64,000 nt of DNA from Bacillota bacterium (GCA_023388495.1 JAEWGC010000039.1:162241-226240); one strand, 5' to 3'; shown: positions 20,770 through 30,522, counted from the first letter of the stretch. Notes: a model not told the origin generated them from the letters alone. Program-made: numbers and translations.

Positions 20770-21240
20770 ATGAAATGTCCATTTTGTTCATACTTTGAAT
20801 CAAAGGTCGTAGATTCTAGACCTACCGATGAAGGACAAGCAATCCGTAGAAGGCGCGAATGTATAAAATGTGGCAAAAGATTTACCACATATGAAAAGAT
20901 AGAAGAAGTGCCTCTTATCGTAGTAAAAAAAGATGGGACTAGGGAATCATACGATAGAAATAAGCTACTAAATGGTATAATTAAATCCTGTGAAAAAAGG
21001 CCTGTTTCTATAGATACAATTGAAAATATCGTCGATGAAATTGAGAAAAATTTATATAATTCTCTGCAGAAAGAAATAAGGTCTGAGGAAATTGGAGAAA
21101 TGGTTATGAATAAATTAAAAGATATCGATGAAGTATCTTATGTAAGATTTGCTTCTGTCTATAGGCAATTCAAAGATTTAAATTCATTTATGGAAGAATT
21201 GAAAAAAATATTAGATGAAGGAAATAAGGTTAGGAGATAA
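20770..21240 (+). CDS. nrdR: Transcriptional repressor NrdR
   Basis: NrdR senses dATP/ATP through an ATP-cone and represses ribonucleotide reductase genes. The 156-residue protein has a zinc ribbon with Cys3, Cys6, Cys31 and Cys34, and an ATP-cone from about residue 47 (PLIVVKKDGTRESYDRNKLLNGI). No NrdR box pair was noticed near the gene and no reductase gene lies in the window, so its targets are elsewhere. Confidence 0.97.
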   Translation: MKCPFCSYFESKVVDSRPTDEGQAIRRRRECIKCGKRFTTYEKIEEVPLIVVKKDGTRESYDRNKLLNGIIKSCEKRPVSIDTIENIVDEIEKNLYNSLQKEIRSEEIGEMVMNKLKDIDEVSYVRFASVYRQFKDLNSFMEELKKILDEGNKVRR

Positions 21241-21242
21241 TA

Positions 21243-21980
21243 ATGGGTGTTATAGAGAGCTATAAAAACAATATATTATATTATCAAATAGAAGGTTTTG
21301 GTGCTGATAAAAAGATGAATCATCTTTTTTCAACGAGGTTAGGCTGGGAGCAAGATAAAATATTTGATAATTTATCGGAAGTCCTAGATATACCTGAAGA
21401 GAAAATCTATAGGACAAAACAAGTTCATGGGACAGATGTGCTCATTATAGAGGATCAGGATAACATGGAAGTAAGTCCTTTAGAAAGAGATGGACTTATA
21501 ACAAATAAAAAGGGCATAGCACTTGCTACCTATCATGCAGATTGTGTACCTATATATTTTTATGATAGTGTGAAGGAAGTAATAGCCTTAGCTCATGCTG
21601 GCTGGAAAGGAACATTAAATAATATTAGTGAAAAAATAATAGAAAATATGGTTGAGAATTTTCATTGTAATATAAAAGACATTTTAGTAGCAATAGGTCC
21701 TTCTATTGGCTCTTGTTGTTATGAAATAGGGTATGATGTAGAAAAACTATTTAAAGAAAAATATCCAAGCTATCAAAACATAATAATTAATAAAGATGAT
21801 AAAATATATTTAGATCTTTGGGAGGTAAATAGAAGAAATCTAATAAATTTAGGGATATCAGAAATAAATATTTTGGAAAGCAAGTTTTGTACCGCATGTA
21901 ATATAGATAAACTATATTCTTACAGAAAAGAAAAAGGTACAAAGAACAGAATGATTGCAGCTATAACCTTAAACAAGTAA
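21243..21980 (+). CDS. pgeF: Purine nucleoside phosphorylase/multi-copper-like protein, YfiH (LACC1) family
   Basis: A 245-residue YfiH-family protein. The conserved active-site set is present: His62 (QVHG), His98 and Cys101 (HADCVP), His118 (AHAGWKG). Family members act as purine nucleoside phosphorylase/adenosine deaminase; the E. coli member is also reported to correct misedited muropeptides, hence the name pgeF. It starts two bases after nrdR and shares its promoter. Confidence 0.9.
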   Translation: MGVIESYKNNILYYQIEGFGADKKMNHLFSTRLGWEQDKIFDNLSEVLDIPEEKIYRTKQVHGTDVLIIEDQDNMEVSPLERDGLITNKKGIALATYHADCVPIYFYDSVKEVIALAHAGWKGTLNNISEKIIENMVENFHCNIKDILVAIGPSIGSCCYEIGYDVEKLFKEKYPSYQNIIINKDDKIYLDLWEVNRRNLINLGISEINILESKFCTACNIDKLYSYRKEKGTKNRMIAAITLNK

Positions 21981-21994
21981 TTAAGGATGATATT

Positions 21995-23407
21995 ATGAGA
22001 AAAGTAGACTTAAACAAAATCATAATGCAAAATATTTTGCATCATGCAGATATTGGGATTCATGTAATAGATAATGAGAGACGAACTGTTATCTATAATA
22101 AAGTTATGGCGCAGCTAGAAGGGCTAGACACTAGCCAGGTAATTGAAAAGGATATACTAGACATTTTTCCTAGTTTAAATGAGGAAACATCTACCTTAAT
22201 AAAGGTTCTTCATACCGGAGAAGCCATTTTAAATAGTACTCAATCCTACTTAAATTTTAAGGGACAAAGAATAACTACTATAAACTCAACGATTCCTCTT
22301 TATGCTGATGAAAGAATAATCGGAGCCTTAGAAATAGCCAATAACATAACTCATATTAAAAACTTATCAGATCAATTGATAGAATTACAAAATGAATTGT
22401 CATCTGCAAAATCTTCTAAAAAAAATCTTAAGGCTAAGATAAAGAGATATAATTTTGATGATATTATAGGCGAAGATCCCTCTATGTATTTAGCCAAGAA
22501 GATAGCTAAGAAGGCTAGCGATTCAAGTTCATCTGTACTTATATATGGTGATACAGGGACTGGTAAGGAGCTATTCGCCCAAAGCATACATTATGGAGGC
22601 GTGAGGGCCAGTAAGCCATTTATAGCACAAAACTGTGCTGCTATTCCAGAAGCATTACTAGAAGGGATATTATTTGGAACTGATAAAGGAGGCTTTACGG
22701 GAGCGGTTGAAAGAGAAGGTATTTTTGAACAGGCAAATGGAGGAACATTGATGTTAGATGAGATTAACTCCATGTCCTTACCACTACAGGCTAAGCTTCT
22801 TAGGGTACTTCAGGAAGGATATATAAGACGAGTAGGAGGAACAAAGGATATACCTGTTGATGTACGAATAATAGCTACTACAAATGAGGAGCCTTCAGAA
22901 AGTTTAAAAAACGGAACCATCAGGAAGGATTTATATTATAGATTAAATGTTATTTTTATCCAAATTCCTCCTTTAAGGGAAAGGAAAAAAGATATTCTAA
23001 TATTATCAAATCATTTTATAAATAAATATAATCTTCTTTTAGACAAAAAAGTAGAAAAAGTCTCTGAAGAAGTGTTAAATTCATTTATGGAATATGCTTG
23101 GCCTGGTAACGTTAGAGAATTAGGCAATGTTATAGAGGGAGCAATGAATATAGTAGGTGATGATGAAAAGATACTTAGAAGAGAAGACTTTATTTCGTCT
23201 ATCTATATAATGCAGGACAAGCCATTGAAAAATGCGGCTATTTTTGAAGCGAAAAACAAACCATTACCTAATATTTTAGAAGATATAGAAAAAGAAATTA
23301 TAATCAATGCCTTAAATAATAATCAAAAAAATATATCTAAAGCTGCAGAAGAACTGGGAATAAAGAGGCAGACATTGCAACATAAACTGAAGAAGTATAA
23401 AATTTAG
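21995..23407 (+). CDS. Sigma-54-dependent activator with PAS domain (ornithine operon regulator)
   Basis: A 470-residue RocR-like enhancer-binding protein: PAS sensor domain (about 5-120), AAA+ domain with Walker A GDTGTGKE at 185-192, a sigma-54 contact loop GGFTGA at 232-237 (consensus GAFTGA), and a C-terminal Fis-type helix-turn-helix ending in IKRQTLQHKLKKYKI. It lies directly before a terminator, a consensus -24/-12 promoter and the ornithine genes. It therefore very likely activates them, perhaps in response to an amino acid bound by the PAS domain. The effector is unknown. Confidence 0.9.
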   Translation: MRKVDLNKIIMQNILHHADIGIHVIDNERRTVIYNKVMAQLEGLDTSQVIEKDILDIFPSLNEETSTLIKVLHTGEAILNSTQSYLNFKGQRITTINSTIPLYADERIIGALEIANNITHIKNLSDQLIELQNELSSAKSSKKNLKAKIKRYNFDDIIGEDPSMYLAKKIAKKASDSSSSVLIYGDTGTGKELFAQSIHYGGVRASKPFIAQNCAAIPEALLEGILFGTDKGGFTGAVEREGIFEQANGGTLMLDEINSMSLPLQAKLLRVLQEGYIRRVGGTKDIPVDVRIIATTNEEPSESLKNGTIRKDLYYRLNVIFIQIPPLRERKKDILILSNHFINKYNLLLDKKVEKVSEEVLNSFMEYAWPGNVRELGNVIEGAMNIVGDDEKILRREDFISSIYIMQDKPLKNAAIFEAKNKPLPNILEDIEKEIIINALNNNQKNISKAAEELGIKRQTLQHKLKKYKI

Positions 23408-23451
23408 CGCAATAATATTTGCAGTGGCATGCAAATATTATTGCGCTTTTT
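23407..23451 (+). terminator. Terminator of the activator gene
   Basis: A perfect 17-base stem (gcgcaataatatttgca with its complement at 23430-23446) around gtggca is followed by five T. It isolates the activator gene from the downstream sigma-54 operon. Confidence 0.92.
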
Positions 23452-23552
23452 ATATATTTAAAATTCTAAATTGTTGGAAAATATTTATGAATATTGTGAA
23501 GGAAGCTCCATAAATAGCCAATTTATTATAAAAACCAATATTTGACATAAGG

Positions 23553-23570
23553 TTGGCAAGAATATTGCAT
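23553..23570 (+). promoter_or_regulatory. Sigma-54 (-24/-12) promoter of the ornithine operon
   Basis: TTGGCAAGAATATTGCAT carries GG at 23555-23556 and GC at 23567-23568 with exactly ten bases between, the fixed sigma-54 geometry. The ord start codon is 65 bases further. The activator gene is immediately upstream. Confidence 0.9.
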
Positions 23571-23635
23571 ATATAACATTAAGTAACAACAATACTATGT
23601 ATGCGATAAATAAAAATAATAGGGAGGTTTATTTT

Positions 23636-24685
23636 ATGAGAAAAGAAAACGTAAAAGTTATTGTATGGGGCTTAGGATCAATGGGTAAAGGTATTGCTGA
23701 AATGCTACTAAACAAAAAAGGTGTAGAAATAGTTGGAGCAGTTGTAAGAGGAGATAAAATAGGCAAATCCATGTATGATTTCTTAGACATAGAAAGAGGA
23801 AATAGGAAAGATTTACTTACAGGTTCATATGAAGATGTAATTAAAGAAGGAGTTGCAGATATAGTTGTTATCGCTACTGATTCTTTTACAAGAGATTCTT
23901 TTGATAAGATGAAATACTGTTTGACAAGGAAAATCAATGTAGTATCTACTGCTGAAGAAATGGCATATCCACAAGCACAAGAGCCAGAACTAGCTAAAGA
24001 ATTAGATAGAATAGCTAAAGAAAATGGAGTTACTGTATTAGGTACTGGTATTAATCCAGGACTTATTATGGACTTATTAGTAATTACACTTACTGGAGCA
24101 TGTATAGATGTAGAAAGCATTAAGGCTGAGAGAATCAATAACCTTTCACCATTTGGACCAGCTGTAATGCATGGCCAAGGAGTAGGTATTACAGTAGATG
24201 AATTTAATAAAAGAGTAGCAGAAAACAATTTAGCTGGACACGTAGGATTCCCAGAATCAATTACTATGATAGCAGATGCTATAGGATGGAAATTAAGTGA
24301 TGAAATTAAATTAGATAGAGCACCAATTATTTCATCAGTATATAGAAAAGCTCCATATGCAGAAGTGCAACCAGGAGATGTAGCAGGATGTAACATGAAG
24401 GGCTTTGGCTATGTAGATGGTGAATTAAAAATTGAAATGCTTCACCCACAACAAGTAGAACCACAATTAGAAGGAGGTACTACTGGAGATTATATAGATA
24501 TTAAAGGTACACCGAATATTAGCATGAAGATTACTCCTGAAGTACCTGGTGGTATAGGGACTATAGCTATGACAGTTAACATGATTCCAAATGTAATCAA
24601 CGCAAGACCGGGCTTAAAGACAATGATAGATCTACCAGTTCCAAGAGCTATCATGGGAGATATGAGAGAGCTTATAGAAGAGTAA
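23636..24685 (+). CDS. ord: 2,4-diaminopentanoate dehydrogenase
   Basis: Ord oxidatively deaminates (2R,4S)-2,4-diaminopentanoate to 2-amino-4-ketopentanoate with NAD(P)+, the third step of oxidative ornithine fermentation. The 349-residue protein begins with a Rossmann nucleotide-binding motif (VWGLGSMGKGIAEML) and is of the usual length. The frame is open to 23597, but the ATG at 23636 lies behind agggaggt and is the start. It is first in the operon; ortA follows after a repeat-filled 159-base gap. Confidence 0.93.
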   Translation: MRKENVKVIVWGLGSMGKGIAEMLLNKKGVEIVGAVVRGDKIGKSMYDFLDIERGNRKDLLTGSYEDVIKEGVADIVVIATDSFTRDSFDKMKYCLTRKINVVSTAEEMAYPQAQEPELAKELDRIAKENGVTVLGTGINPGLIMDLLVITLTGACIDVESIKAERINNLSPFGPAVMHGQGVGITVDEFNKRVAENNLAGHVGFPESITMIADAIGWKLSDEIKLDRAPIISSVYRKAPYAEVQPGDVAGCNMKGFGYVDGELKIEMLHPQQVEPQLEGGTTGDYIDIKGTPNISMKITPEVPGGIGTIAMTVNMIPNVINARPGLKTMIDLPVPRAIMGDMRELIEE

Positions 24686-24708
24686 GACACGGGGACGTTT
24701 CTCCTGTC
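24686..24708 (+). repeat. REP-like palindrome after ord
   Basis: It starts one base after the ord stop. The arms gacacgggga and tctcctgtc form a G-U-rich hairpin. The acacggggacg core resembles REP elements mobilised by REP-associated tyrosine (IS200-like) transposases in clostridia, as remembered rather than searched. No such transposase lies nearby. Confidence 0.5.
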
Positions 24709-24752
24709 TTTTCTGTAAAACTAATAAAGATAGTAATTTATCATATAGAAGC

Positions 24753-24805
24753 TATTGTGAATTGTGGGTGAATCTGATTTTTGTTTCTCATTCACAATTC
24801 ACAAT
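24753..24805 (+). repeat. AT-rich inverted repeat in the ord-ortA gap
   Basis: attgtgaattgtgggtgaat (24753-24772) is nearly complementary to attcacaattcacaat (24790-24805), leaving a small bulge. Further attcacaa-like units follow. Such oligo-repeats of aattcaca are common non-coding elements in clostridia. It may only be an insertion relic, or may shape the mRNA between ord and ortA. Confidence 0.55.
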
Positions 24806-24844
24806 TTACAATTCAAAATTGGCGAAAGCCTGGGAGGGATATAA

Positions 24845-25150
24845 ATGGATGCAAAACGTGGTGATTGGGTAAGAATTCATAATATTGTATTAGAAGTAGG
24901 GCAAAGAGCAACAAGTATTCCAGAAGATACACAAAATGTACCACTAGAAATGTGGGTTAAGGGCTTTTTATTAGACGAAAGTGCAAATATCGGTGATAAA
25001 GTAAAGATAGAAACTTATATTGGAAGAACAGTAGAAGGGGATTTATTAGAGGTAAATCCATATTATAAACATGACTTTGGAAAATGTGTTCCCGAACTTT
25101 TATATATAGGACGTCAAGCAAGAGAATTATTAGCAAAGGATGGTGAATAA
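24845..25150 (+). CDS. ortA: 2-amino-4-ketopentanoate thiolase, alpha subunit
   Basis: OrtA is the small subunit of the PLP- and CoA-dependent thiolase that splits 2-amino-4-ketopentanoate into acetyl-CoA and D-alanine. The 101-residue protein (DAKRGDWVRIHNIVLEVGQRA start) is a beta-rich domain without a cofactor site, as known for OrtA. It starts behind gggaggga and is followed after two bases by ortB. Confidence 0.93.
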   Translation: MDAKRGDWVRIHNIVLEVGQRATSIPEDTQNVPLEMWVKGFLLDESANIGDKVKIETYIGRTVEGDLLEVNPYYKHDFGKCVPELLYIGRQARELLAKDGE

Positions 25151-25152
25151 TA

Positions 25153-26571
25153 ATGACTAGAGATATGAGCTATGAAGCTGTTATGGCAAGAAGACCAGAA
25201 ATAATGAAAAAAGCAGTTGGTATAGATTATGAAATATTTGAATCAGGTAATATAGCTTTTGATTATGAAAAAATGATGAGAGAAACTGGTTATAGTCTAC
25301 AAGAAATTGAAGAAATTCAAGGAAGAACAGGAGTAGGTAATACACCAGTACTTGAACTTAGAAATTTAACAAAGTTAGCAAGAAAATTTGCACCAAAAGG
25401 AAAAGGCGCAAGAATATTTGTTAAAGATGAAGCTAGCAATCCTTCAGGAAGTTTTAAAGCAAGGAGAGCAGCTACAGCATGTTATCATGCAAAAAAATTA
25501 GGATATAAAGGTGTTATAGCTGCTACATCAGGTAATTATGGTGCGGCAGTAGCATCTCAGGCAGCAATGCAAGGTTTAAAATGTATTATTGTTCAAGAAT
25601 GTTATGATTCTAGAGGAGTAGGTCAACCAGAGATAATCGAAAAAGCTAGGGCTTGTGAAGCGTATGGCGCGGAAGTAGTTCAGCTTACTGTAGGACCAGA
25701 GCTATTCTATACATTCCTAGTATTATTAGAAGAAACTGGTTATTTTAATGCTTCTTTATATTCTCCATTTGGTATAGCTGGAGTTGAGACTTTAGGATAT
25801 GAATTATCAATGGAATTTAGAGAAAGAGAAGGAAAAGATCCAGATGTAGTAGTTGTTACAAATGCAGGTGGAGGGAACTTAACTGGTACTGCTAGAGGTT
25901 TGATTAAGGCAGGAGCAACACATACTCAAATTATTGGTGCAAGTGTTAGCTTACAAGGACTTCATATGGCTTCAGATACACAGTTTAATAAAAAATCATT
26001 TACAACAGGACATACAGGATTCGGTATACCCTTTGCTACTTGGCCAGATAGATCTGACGTTCCAAGATCAGCTGCTAGACCTTTAAGATATATTGATAGA
26101 TATGTTACCATGAATCAAGGTACAGTATTCTATATGACAGAGCTAATGGCTCAATTAGAAGGACTTGAAAGAGGACCTGCAGGAAATACTGCTTTATCAG
26201 CTGCATTTAAATTAGCTCAGGAGTTAGATGAGGACCAGATAATAGTAGTACAAGAAACTGAATATACGGGAGCTGGTAAACATATTAACCCGCAACTTAC
26301 TTTTGCTAAGGAAAACGGCATAGAAATCATAATTGGAGATCCATCTGATGAAGTTCCTGGAAAGAATATCATACTTCCAAAGGATCCATCCTATATTAAA
26401 TTAGAAGAATTAGATTTAAACAAAACTAGAAAATCTTATATAAGAAATGCAGTAGATCATGTTAAAGCTACGAAAGCAACTAAAGAAGATTTAGAATTCC
26501 TTGCTGAAGATACTAAATCAAATATTGAATTTGTTAAGAGTGTATTAGACGAATTAGGAATAAGCTATTAA
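25153..26571 (+). CDS. ortB: 2-amino-4-ketopentanoate thiolase, beta subunit
   Basis: The catalytic PLP subunit, fold type II (threonine-synthase-like), 472 residues. The PLP-binding lysine is probably Lys102 in NPSGSFKARRA. The glycine-rich phosphate loop appears later (TNAGGGNLTGTA), with ATSGNYGAAVASQAA between. With OrtA it yields acetyl-CoA and D-alanine from 2-amino-4-ketopentanoate. The acetyl-CoA can give ATP by substrate-level phosphorylation, so this is the energy-yielding branch. Confidence 0.95.
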   Translation: MTRDMSYEAVMARRPEIMKKAVGIDYEIFESGNIAFDYEKMMRETGYSLQEIEEIQGRTGVGNTPVLELRNLTKLARKFAPKGKGARIFVKDEASNPSGSFKARRAATACYHAKKLGYKGVIAATSGNYGAAVASQAAMQGLKCIIVQECYDSRGVGQPEIIEKARACEAYGAEVVQLTVGPELFYTFLVLLEETGYFNASLYSPFGIAGVETLGYELSMEFREREGKDPDVVVVTNAGGGNLTGTARGLIKAGATHTQIIGASVSLQGLHMASDTQFNKKSFTTGHTGFGIPFATWPDRSDVPRSAARPLRYIDRYVTMNQGTVFYMTELMAQLEGLERGPAGNTALSAAFKLAQELDEDQIIVVQETEYTGAGKHINPQLTFAKENGIEIIIGDPSDEVPGKNIILPKDPSYIKLEELDLNKTRKSYIRNAVDHVKATKATKEDLEFLAEDTKSNIEFVKSVLDELGISY

Positions 26572-26586
26572 TTAGGAGGCTAGAAA

Positions 26587-26952
26587 ATGAGTAGAACAGA
26601 TGATTTTCAAGAAAGAAGAAAACATTTGGCTAATTTAACTGAAGAAGAATTAGAAGCTAGGTTCTGGGAATTAGCTGGAAAAATCGTTGATCCAATAGTT
26701 GATTTAGCTAGAAAAAATACATCTCCATCCATTGAAAGATCAGTACTACTAAGAATGGGTTTTTCAAGTGTAGAAGCTAAAGCTATTGTAGATGGAGCAA
26801 TTGATAGAGGAATCATAGGCAAAGGTGCTGGACATATAGTTTATAAATTAGCTAAGGAAAGAAATATGGAAATAAGAGAAGCAGGACTTAAATTAGTAGA
26901 AGGTCAAATGTGGGATGATGTAGTAGCTTTATTTAAAGGAGGTGCCAACTAA
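26587..26952 (+). CDS. oraS: D-ornithine 4,5-aminomutase, S subunit
   Basis: OraS is the small subunit of the adenosylcobalamin/PLP enzyme that moves the delta-amino group of D-ornithine to C4. At 121 residues it matches the size and sequence type of OraS of Clostridium sticklandii (RTDDFQERRKHLANLTEEELEARFW start). Its last base is the first base of oraE (TAATG junction), giving translational coupling. Confidence 0.94.
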   Translation: MSRTDDFQERRKHLANLTEEELEARFWELAGKIVDPIVDLARKNTSPSIERSVLLRMGFSSVEAKAIVDGAIDRGIIGKGAGHIVYKLAKERNMEIREAGLKLVEGQMWDDVVALFKGGAN

Positions 26953-29168
26953 TGGAGTTGAAACCAAATCAAAAGTTAGATATAGAATATATTTTAAAGG
27001 ATATTGATAAATATAGACCTAGAAGAAGAGGTTGGCATTGGAGAGATGGGGCAGGAGAAAATAGACAAATTGGTAAATTTGAATACTACGATACCTCTGA
27101 ATCCTTAAAGATGAGTCAACCACTACCAGCAGCAAAATACTTTGATAATATAGATCCACAGCCAAAAGCTGTAATCACAACTGAAATCGCTTCAGGTAGG
27201 TTTGAAGATGATATAAGACGTATGAGAATGGCTGCGTGGCATGGTGCAGACCATATAATGGTTATTAGAACTGCAGGACAATCTCACTTTGAAAGTCTTA
27301 TAGAAGGAACTCCACAAGGAGTAGGTGGAATTCCTATTTCAAGAAAACAAGTTAGAGCTCAAAGAAAAGCTTTAGATTTTATAGAGGATGAAGTAGGTAG
27401 ACCAATTAATTACCACTCATATGTATCTGGTGTAGCAGGTCCAGAGATTGCAGTAATGTTTGCAGAAGAAGGAGTAAATGGAGCGCACCAAGACCCTCAA
27501 TATAATGTTCTTTATAGAAATATTAATATGATCAGATCCTTCGTTGATGCAGCAGAGGCTAAGAGAGTTATGGCTTGGGCAGATATTGCACAAATAGACG
27601 GAGCTCACAACGCTAATGCTACAGCAAGAGAAGCTTGGAAGGTAATGCCTGAGCTTATGGTACAACATGCTATAAACTCAATATTCTCCGTAAAAGTTGG
27701 AATGAAGAAAGAAAATATCTGTCTTTCAACTGTACCACCAACAGCACCTCCGGCACCATGTATGAGACTGGATTTACCTTATGCTGTTGCTTTAAGAGAA
27801 TTCTTTAGAGAATATAAGATGAGAGCACAAATGAATACAAAATACATGGAATCTTCTCCTAGAGAAGCAACTGTAACTCATGTGCTTAACTTACTTATTT
27901 CTCAATTAACTAGAGCAGATATCCAATCAACAATTACTCCTGATGAAGGAAGAAACGTACCATGGCATATATATAATATTGAGGCAGTAGATACAGCTAA
28001 ACAAGCCTTTGCAGGTATGGATGGACTTGGAGCAATGGTTGAAATCAAGAGAGATAAGGGCGAGTTAGCAGATAAGGTTAGAGAACTAAAAGAAAGAGCT
28101 ATCTTATTCATGGAGGAAATCATCGAAGTTGGTGGATACTTTAATGCAGTAGAAGCTGGATTCTTTGTAGACTCTGGATATTATCCAGAAAGAAATGGTG
28201 ATGGTATAGTTAGAAAATCTGAGGCTGGAGTAGGAGAAGGAACAGTATACGAGAGAGATGCTGATTATATGGCTCCTGTAACTGCGCATTTTGGATATAA
28301 TAACGTAGCTCAATATGATGAGAGCTTAGTAGAAAATCCAGCTGCCTTAATAGGTGGGGGAACATTTGAAGATCCATCTAAGATTATATTTATAGATGAA
28401 TTAGATGAAAATGACAATGTTAATGTAAGATTAGAAGAAGTAAAAGAACTTAGAACTACATCTAAGATTAAGCCAGAAATGGAATGGCTTGGTGATGGTA
28501 TAGTTTTACAAACATTATTCTTACCAACTGATGAAAGAACTGCAGAATTTGCTGCAATTGAAATAGGTAAGAAAATGGGGTTAGAAGATGTAGAAGTAAT
28601 TCACAAAGAAATCATGCAAGAAGCTGAAGGAACTCGTATAGAGTTAAAAGGTAGAGTTGCATTTACTATAGATACCAAAGATTTAGTTATACCTCCAAAA
28701 CCAAAGATATTAACTGAAGAAGAGATCCGTGAAGATATTAAAGCTAAGCCAATGAAGATTGTAGCAGCAACTGTTGGCGAAGATGAACACTCCGTAGGTA
28801 TTCGTGAAATCATAGATATCAAACATGGTGGAATAGAAAAATATGGTATTGAATGTCATATTCTAGGTACATCAGTGCCAGTTGAAAAATTAGTTGATGC
28901 AGCTATTGAGTTAAACGCTGATGCGATTCTTTCATCAACAATAATTTCACATGATGATATTCACTACAAGAACATGAAGAAATTACATGATCTATGTATA
29001 GAAAAAGGAATAAGAGATAAGATCATCCTTATAGCAGGTGGAACTCAAGTATCTAATGAACTTGCAGTAGAGTCAGGTATGGATGCAGGATTTGGTAGAG
29101 GTACAAAAGGAGCCCACGTTGCTACATTCCTAGTTGAAAAGAGAAGAGAGATGAGCAATGAAAATTGA
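26952..29168 (+). CDS. oraE: D-ornithine 4,5-aminomutase, E subunit (B12- and PLP-binding)
   Basis: The 738-residue catalytic subunit: a TIM-barrel region followed by a cobalamin-binding domain. The base-off motif DxHxxG is seen as DEHSVG at 611-616, with His613 as the likely cobalt ligand. Eleven residues on is Lys624. The same His-to-Lys spacing is known in the characterised C. sticklandii enzyme, where the lysine binds PLP, so Lys624 is the probable Schiff base. The product is 2,4-diaminopentanoate, used by Ord. The gene overlaps the next by 11 bases. Confidence 0.95.
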   Translation: MELKPNQKLDIEYILKDIDKYRPRRRGWHWRDGAGENRQIGKFEYYDTSESLKMSQPLPAAKYFDNIDPQPKAVITTEIASGRFEDDIRRMRMAAWHGADHIMVIRTAGQSHFESLIEGTPQGVGGIPISRKQVRAQRKALDFIEDEVGRPINYHSYVSGVAGPEIAVMFAEEGVNGAHQDPQYNVLYRNINMIRSFVDAAEAKRVMAWADIAQIDGAHNANATAREAWKVMPELMVQHAINSIFSVKVGMKKENICLSTVPPTAPPAPCMRLDLPYAVALREFFREYKMRAQMNTKYMESSPREATVTHVLNLLISQLTRADIQSTITPDEGRNVPWHIYNIEAVDTAKQAFAGMDGLGAMVEIKRDKGELADKVRELKERAILFMEEIIEVGGYFNAVEAGFFVDSGYYPERNGDGIVRKSEAGVGEGTVYERDADYMAPVTAHFGYNNVAQYDESLVENPAALIGGGTFEDPSKIIFIDELDENDNVNVRLEEVKELRTTSKIKPEMEWLGDGIVLQTLFLPTDERTAEFAAIEIGKKMGLEDVEVIHKEIMQEAEGTRIELKGRVAFTIDTKDLVIPPKPKILTEEEIREDIKAKPMKIVAATVGEDEHSVGIREIIDIKHGGIEKYGIECHILGTSVPVEKLVDAAIELNADAILSSTIISHDDIHYKNMKKLHDLCIEKGIRDKIILIAGGTQVSNELAVESGMDAGFGRGTKGAHVATFLVEKRREMSNEN

Positions 29169-30522
29169 TTTATTAGTTGCAGAAATAGGTAGTACAACAA
29201 CTGTAGTTAATGCATTTAATGATTTAGATACCTGCCCAGTATTTATTGGGCAGGGTCAATCTGCTACAACTGTATTAGAAGGTGATGTTAATATTGGCCT
29301 AAAAGGGGCAATAGAAGACTTAGCAAAAAAACTTTCTGTAGAGTCCATTGACTATAAGGAGCTAATAGCTACTAGTTCTGCAGCGGGTGGTCTTAGGATG
29401 ACGGTTCATGGTTTAGTATATGACATGACTGTTAAGGCCGCTAAGGAAGCAGCACTCGGTGCTGGAGCCAATATTAAATTCATTACAGCTGGCAAACTCA
29501 GAAGATCTGATCTAAGAAAGATTGAAGAAATAAAACCTAATATTATCCTAATTGCAGGTGGAGTAGATTATGGTGAAAGAGATACAGCTCTTCATAATGC
29601 AGAACTTATTGCAGATATGAATTTAAATATTCCAGTTATATATGCAGGAAATATTGAAAATCATGAAGATGTAAAGGAAGCCTTTCACGGCAAACAAACT
29701 GAGCTTTATATAGTTGACAATGTATATCCAAAAATTGATGAACTAAATGTGGAGCCTACGAGAAAGGTAATTCAAGAAGTATTTGAAAAACATATAATTC
29801 ATGCACCAGGTATGGAACATGTAAGGGAAATGGTAACAGGTCCTATAATGCCAACGCCAGGTGCTGTAATGGCGGCTTCTCAACTTCTATATGATGACAT
29901 TGGAGATTTAGTAACTGTTGACGTAGGAGGAGCTACAACGGATGTTCATTCAGTTACAGAAGATAGTGATGAGATATCAAGAATATTAATAAATCCAGAA
30001 CCTAAAGCTAAGAGAACTGTAGAAGGTGATCTTGGAGTTTATGTAAGTATGAAGAATGTAGTAGAGATGGTAGGAAAAGAGGAGCTAGCAAAGGAACTAC
30101 AAATTACAATGGAAGAGCTTGAAGATTTAATAGAAAATCATAAACCAATTCCAGAAACAGATTTAGAAAAACAATTTGTAGAAAAACTTACTCTACATGC
30201 AACTATTACAGCAGTGAGAAGACATGCAGGAGTCCTTAAACATCTATATGGTCCATCTGGTAAGAAGACTATTGCCGAAGGTAAAGATTTAACTCGGGTG
30301 AAATATATAATAGGTACAGGTGGCGCTTTAACGAGACTACCTAATAGAAAATCAATACTACATCAAATTTCACTTTCTAATAAGGGAAATGATTTATTAC
30401 CACATACTGAAGCCGAAATCTTAATAGATAATCACTATATAATGGCTTCCCTTGGAGTAATGGCTAAAAAATATCCAGAAGAAGCGTTGAGGCTTTTAGA
30501 AAATAGTCTTAAGGAGGAATAA
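29158..30522 (+). CDS. GlmL/MutL-family protein, probable aminomutase reactivation factor
   Basis: A 454-residue ASKHA-fold ATPase-like protein (start LLVAEIGSTTTVVNAF; phosphate motif VDVGGATTDVHSV near residue 259). The family includes GlmL/MutL, encoded beside glutamate mutase and other B12 mutases and thought to exchange damaged cobalamin. Its coding overlap with oraE strongly suggests it serves ornithine aminomutase. The chaperone role is inferred from family and context. Confidence 0.88.
   Translation: MKIDLLVAEIGSTTTVVNAFNDLDTCPVFIGQGQSATTVLEGDVNIGLKGAIEDLAKKLSVESIDYKELIATSSAAGGLRMTVHGLVYDMTVKAAKEAALGAGANIKFITAGKLRRSDLRKIEEIKPNIILIAGGVDYGERDTALHNAELIADMNLNIPVIYAGNIENHEDVKEAFHGKQTELYIVDNVYPKIDELNVEPTRKVIQEVFEKHIIHAPGMEHVREMVTGPIMPTPGAVMAASQLLYDDIGDLVTVDVGGATTDVHSVTEDSDEISRILINPEPKAKRTVEGDLGVYVSMKNVVEMVGKEELAKELQITMEELEDLIENHKPIPETDLEKQFVEKLTLHATITAVRRHAGVLKHLYGPSGKKTIAEGKDLTRVKYIIGTGGALTRLPNRKSILHQISLSNKGNDLLPHTEAEILIDNHYIMASLGVMAKKYPEEALRLLENSLKEE

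Noticed and set aside
23452..23552. Activator binding sites upstream of the ornithine promoter
   Set aside because: Short inverted pieces exist (aatatttatgaatatt), but in such AT-rich DNA they are not distinctive, and no matching copy was found before the second sigma-54 promoter.
23629..24396. Long minus-strand open frame of 255 codons opposite ord
   Set aside because: It lies fully inside ord, has no ribosome site and a low-complexity Ser/Ile/Pro composition, as expected for an antisense frame of an AT-rich gene.
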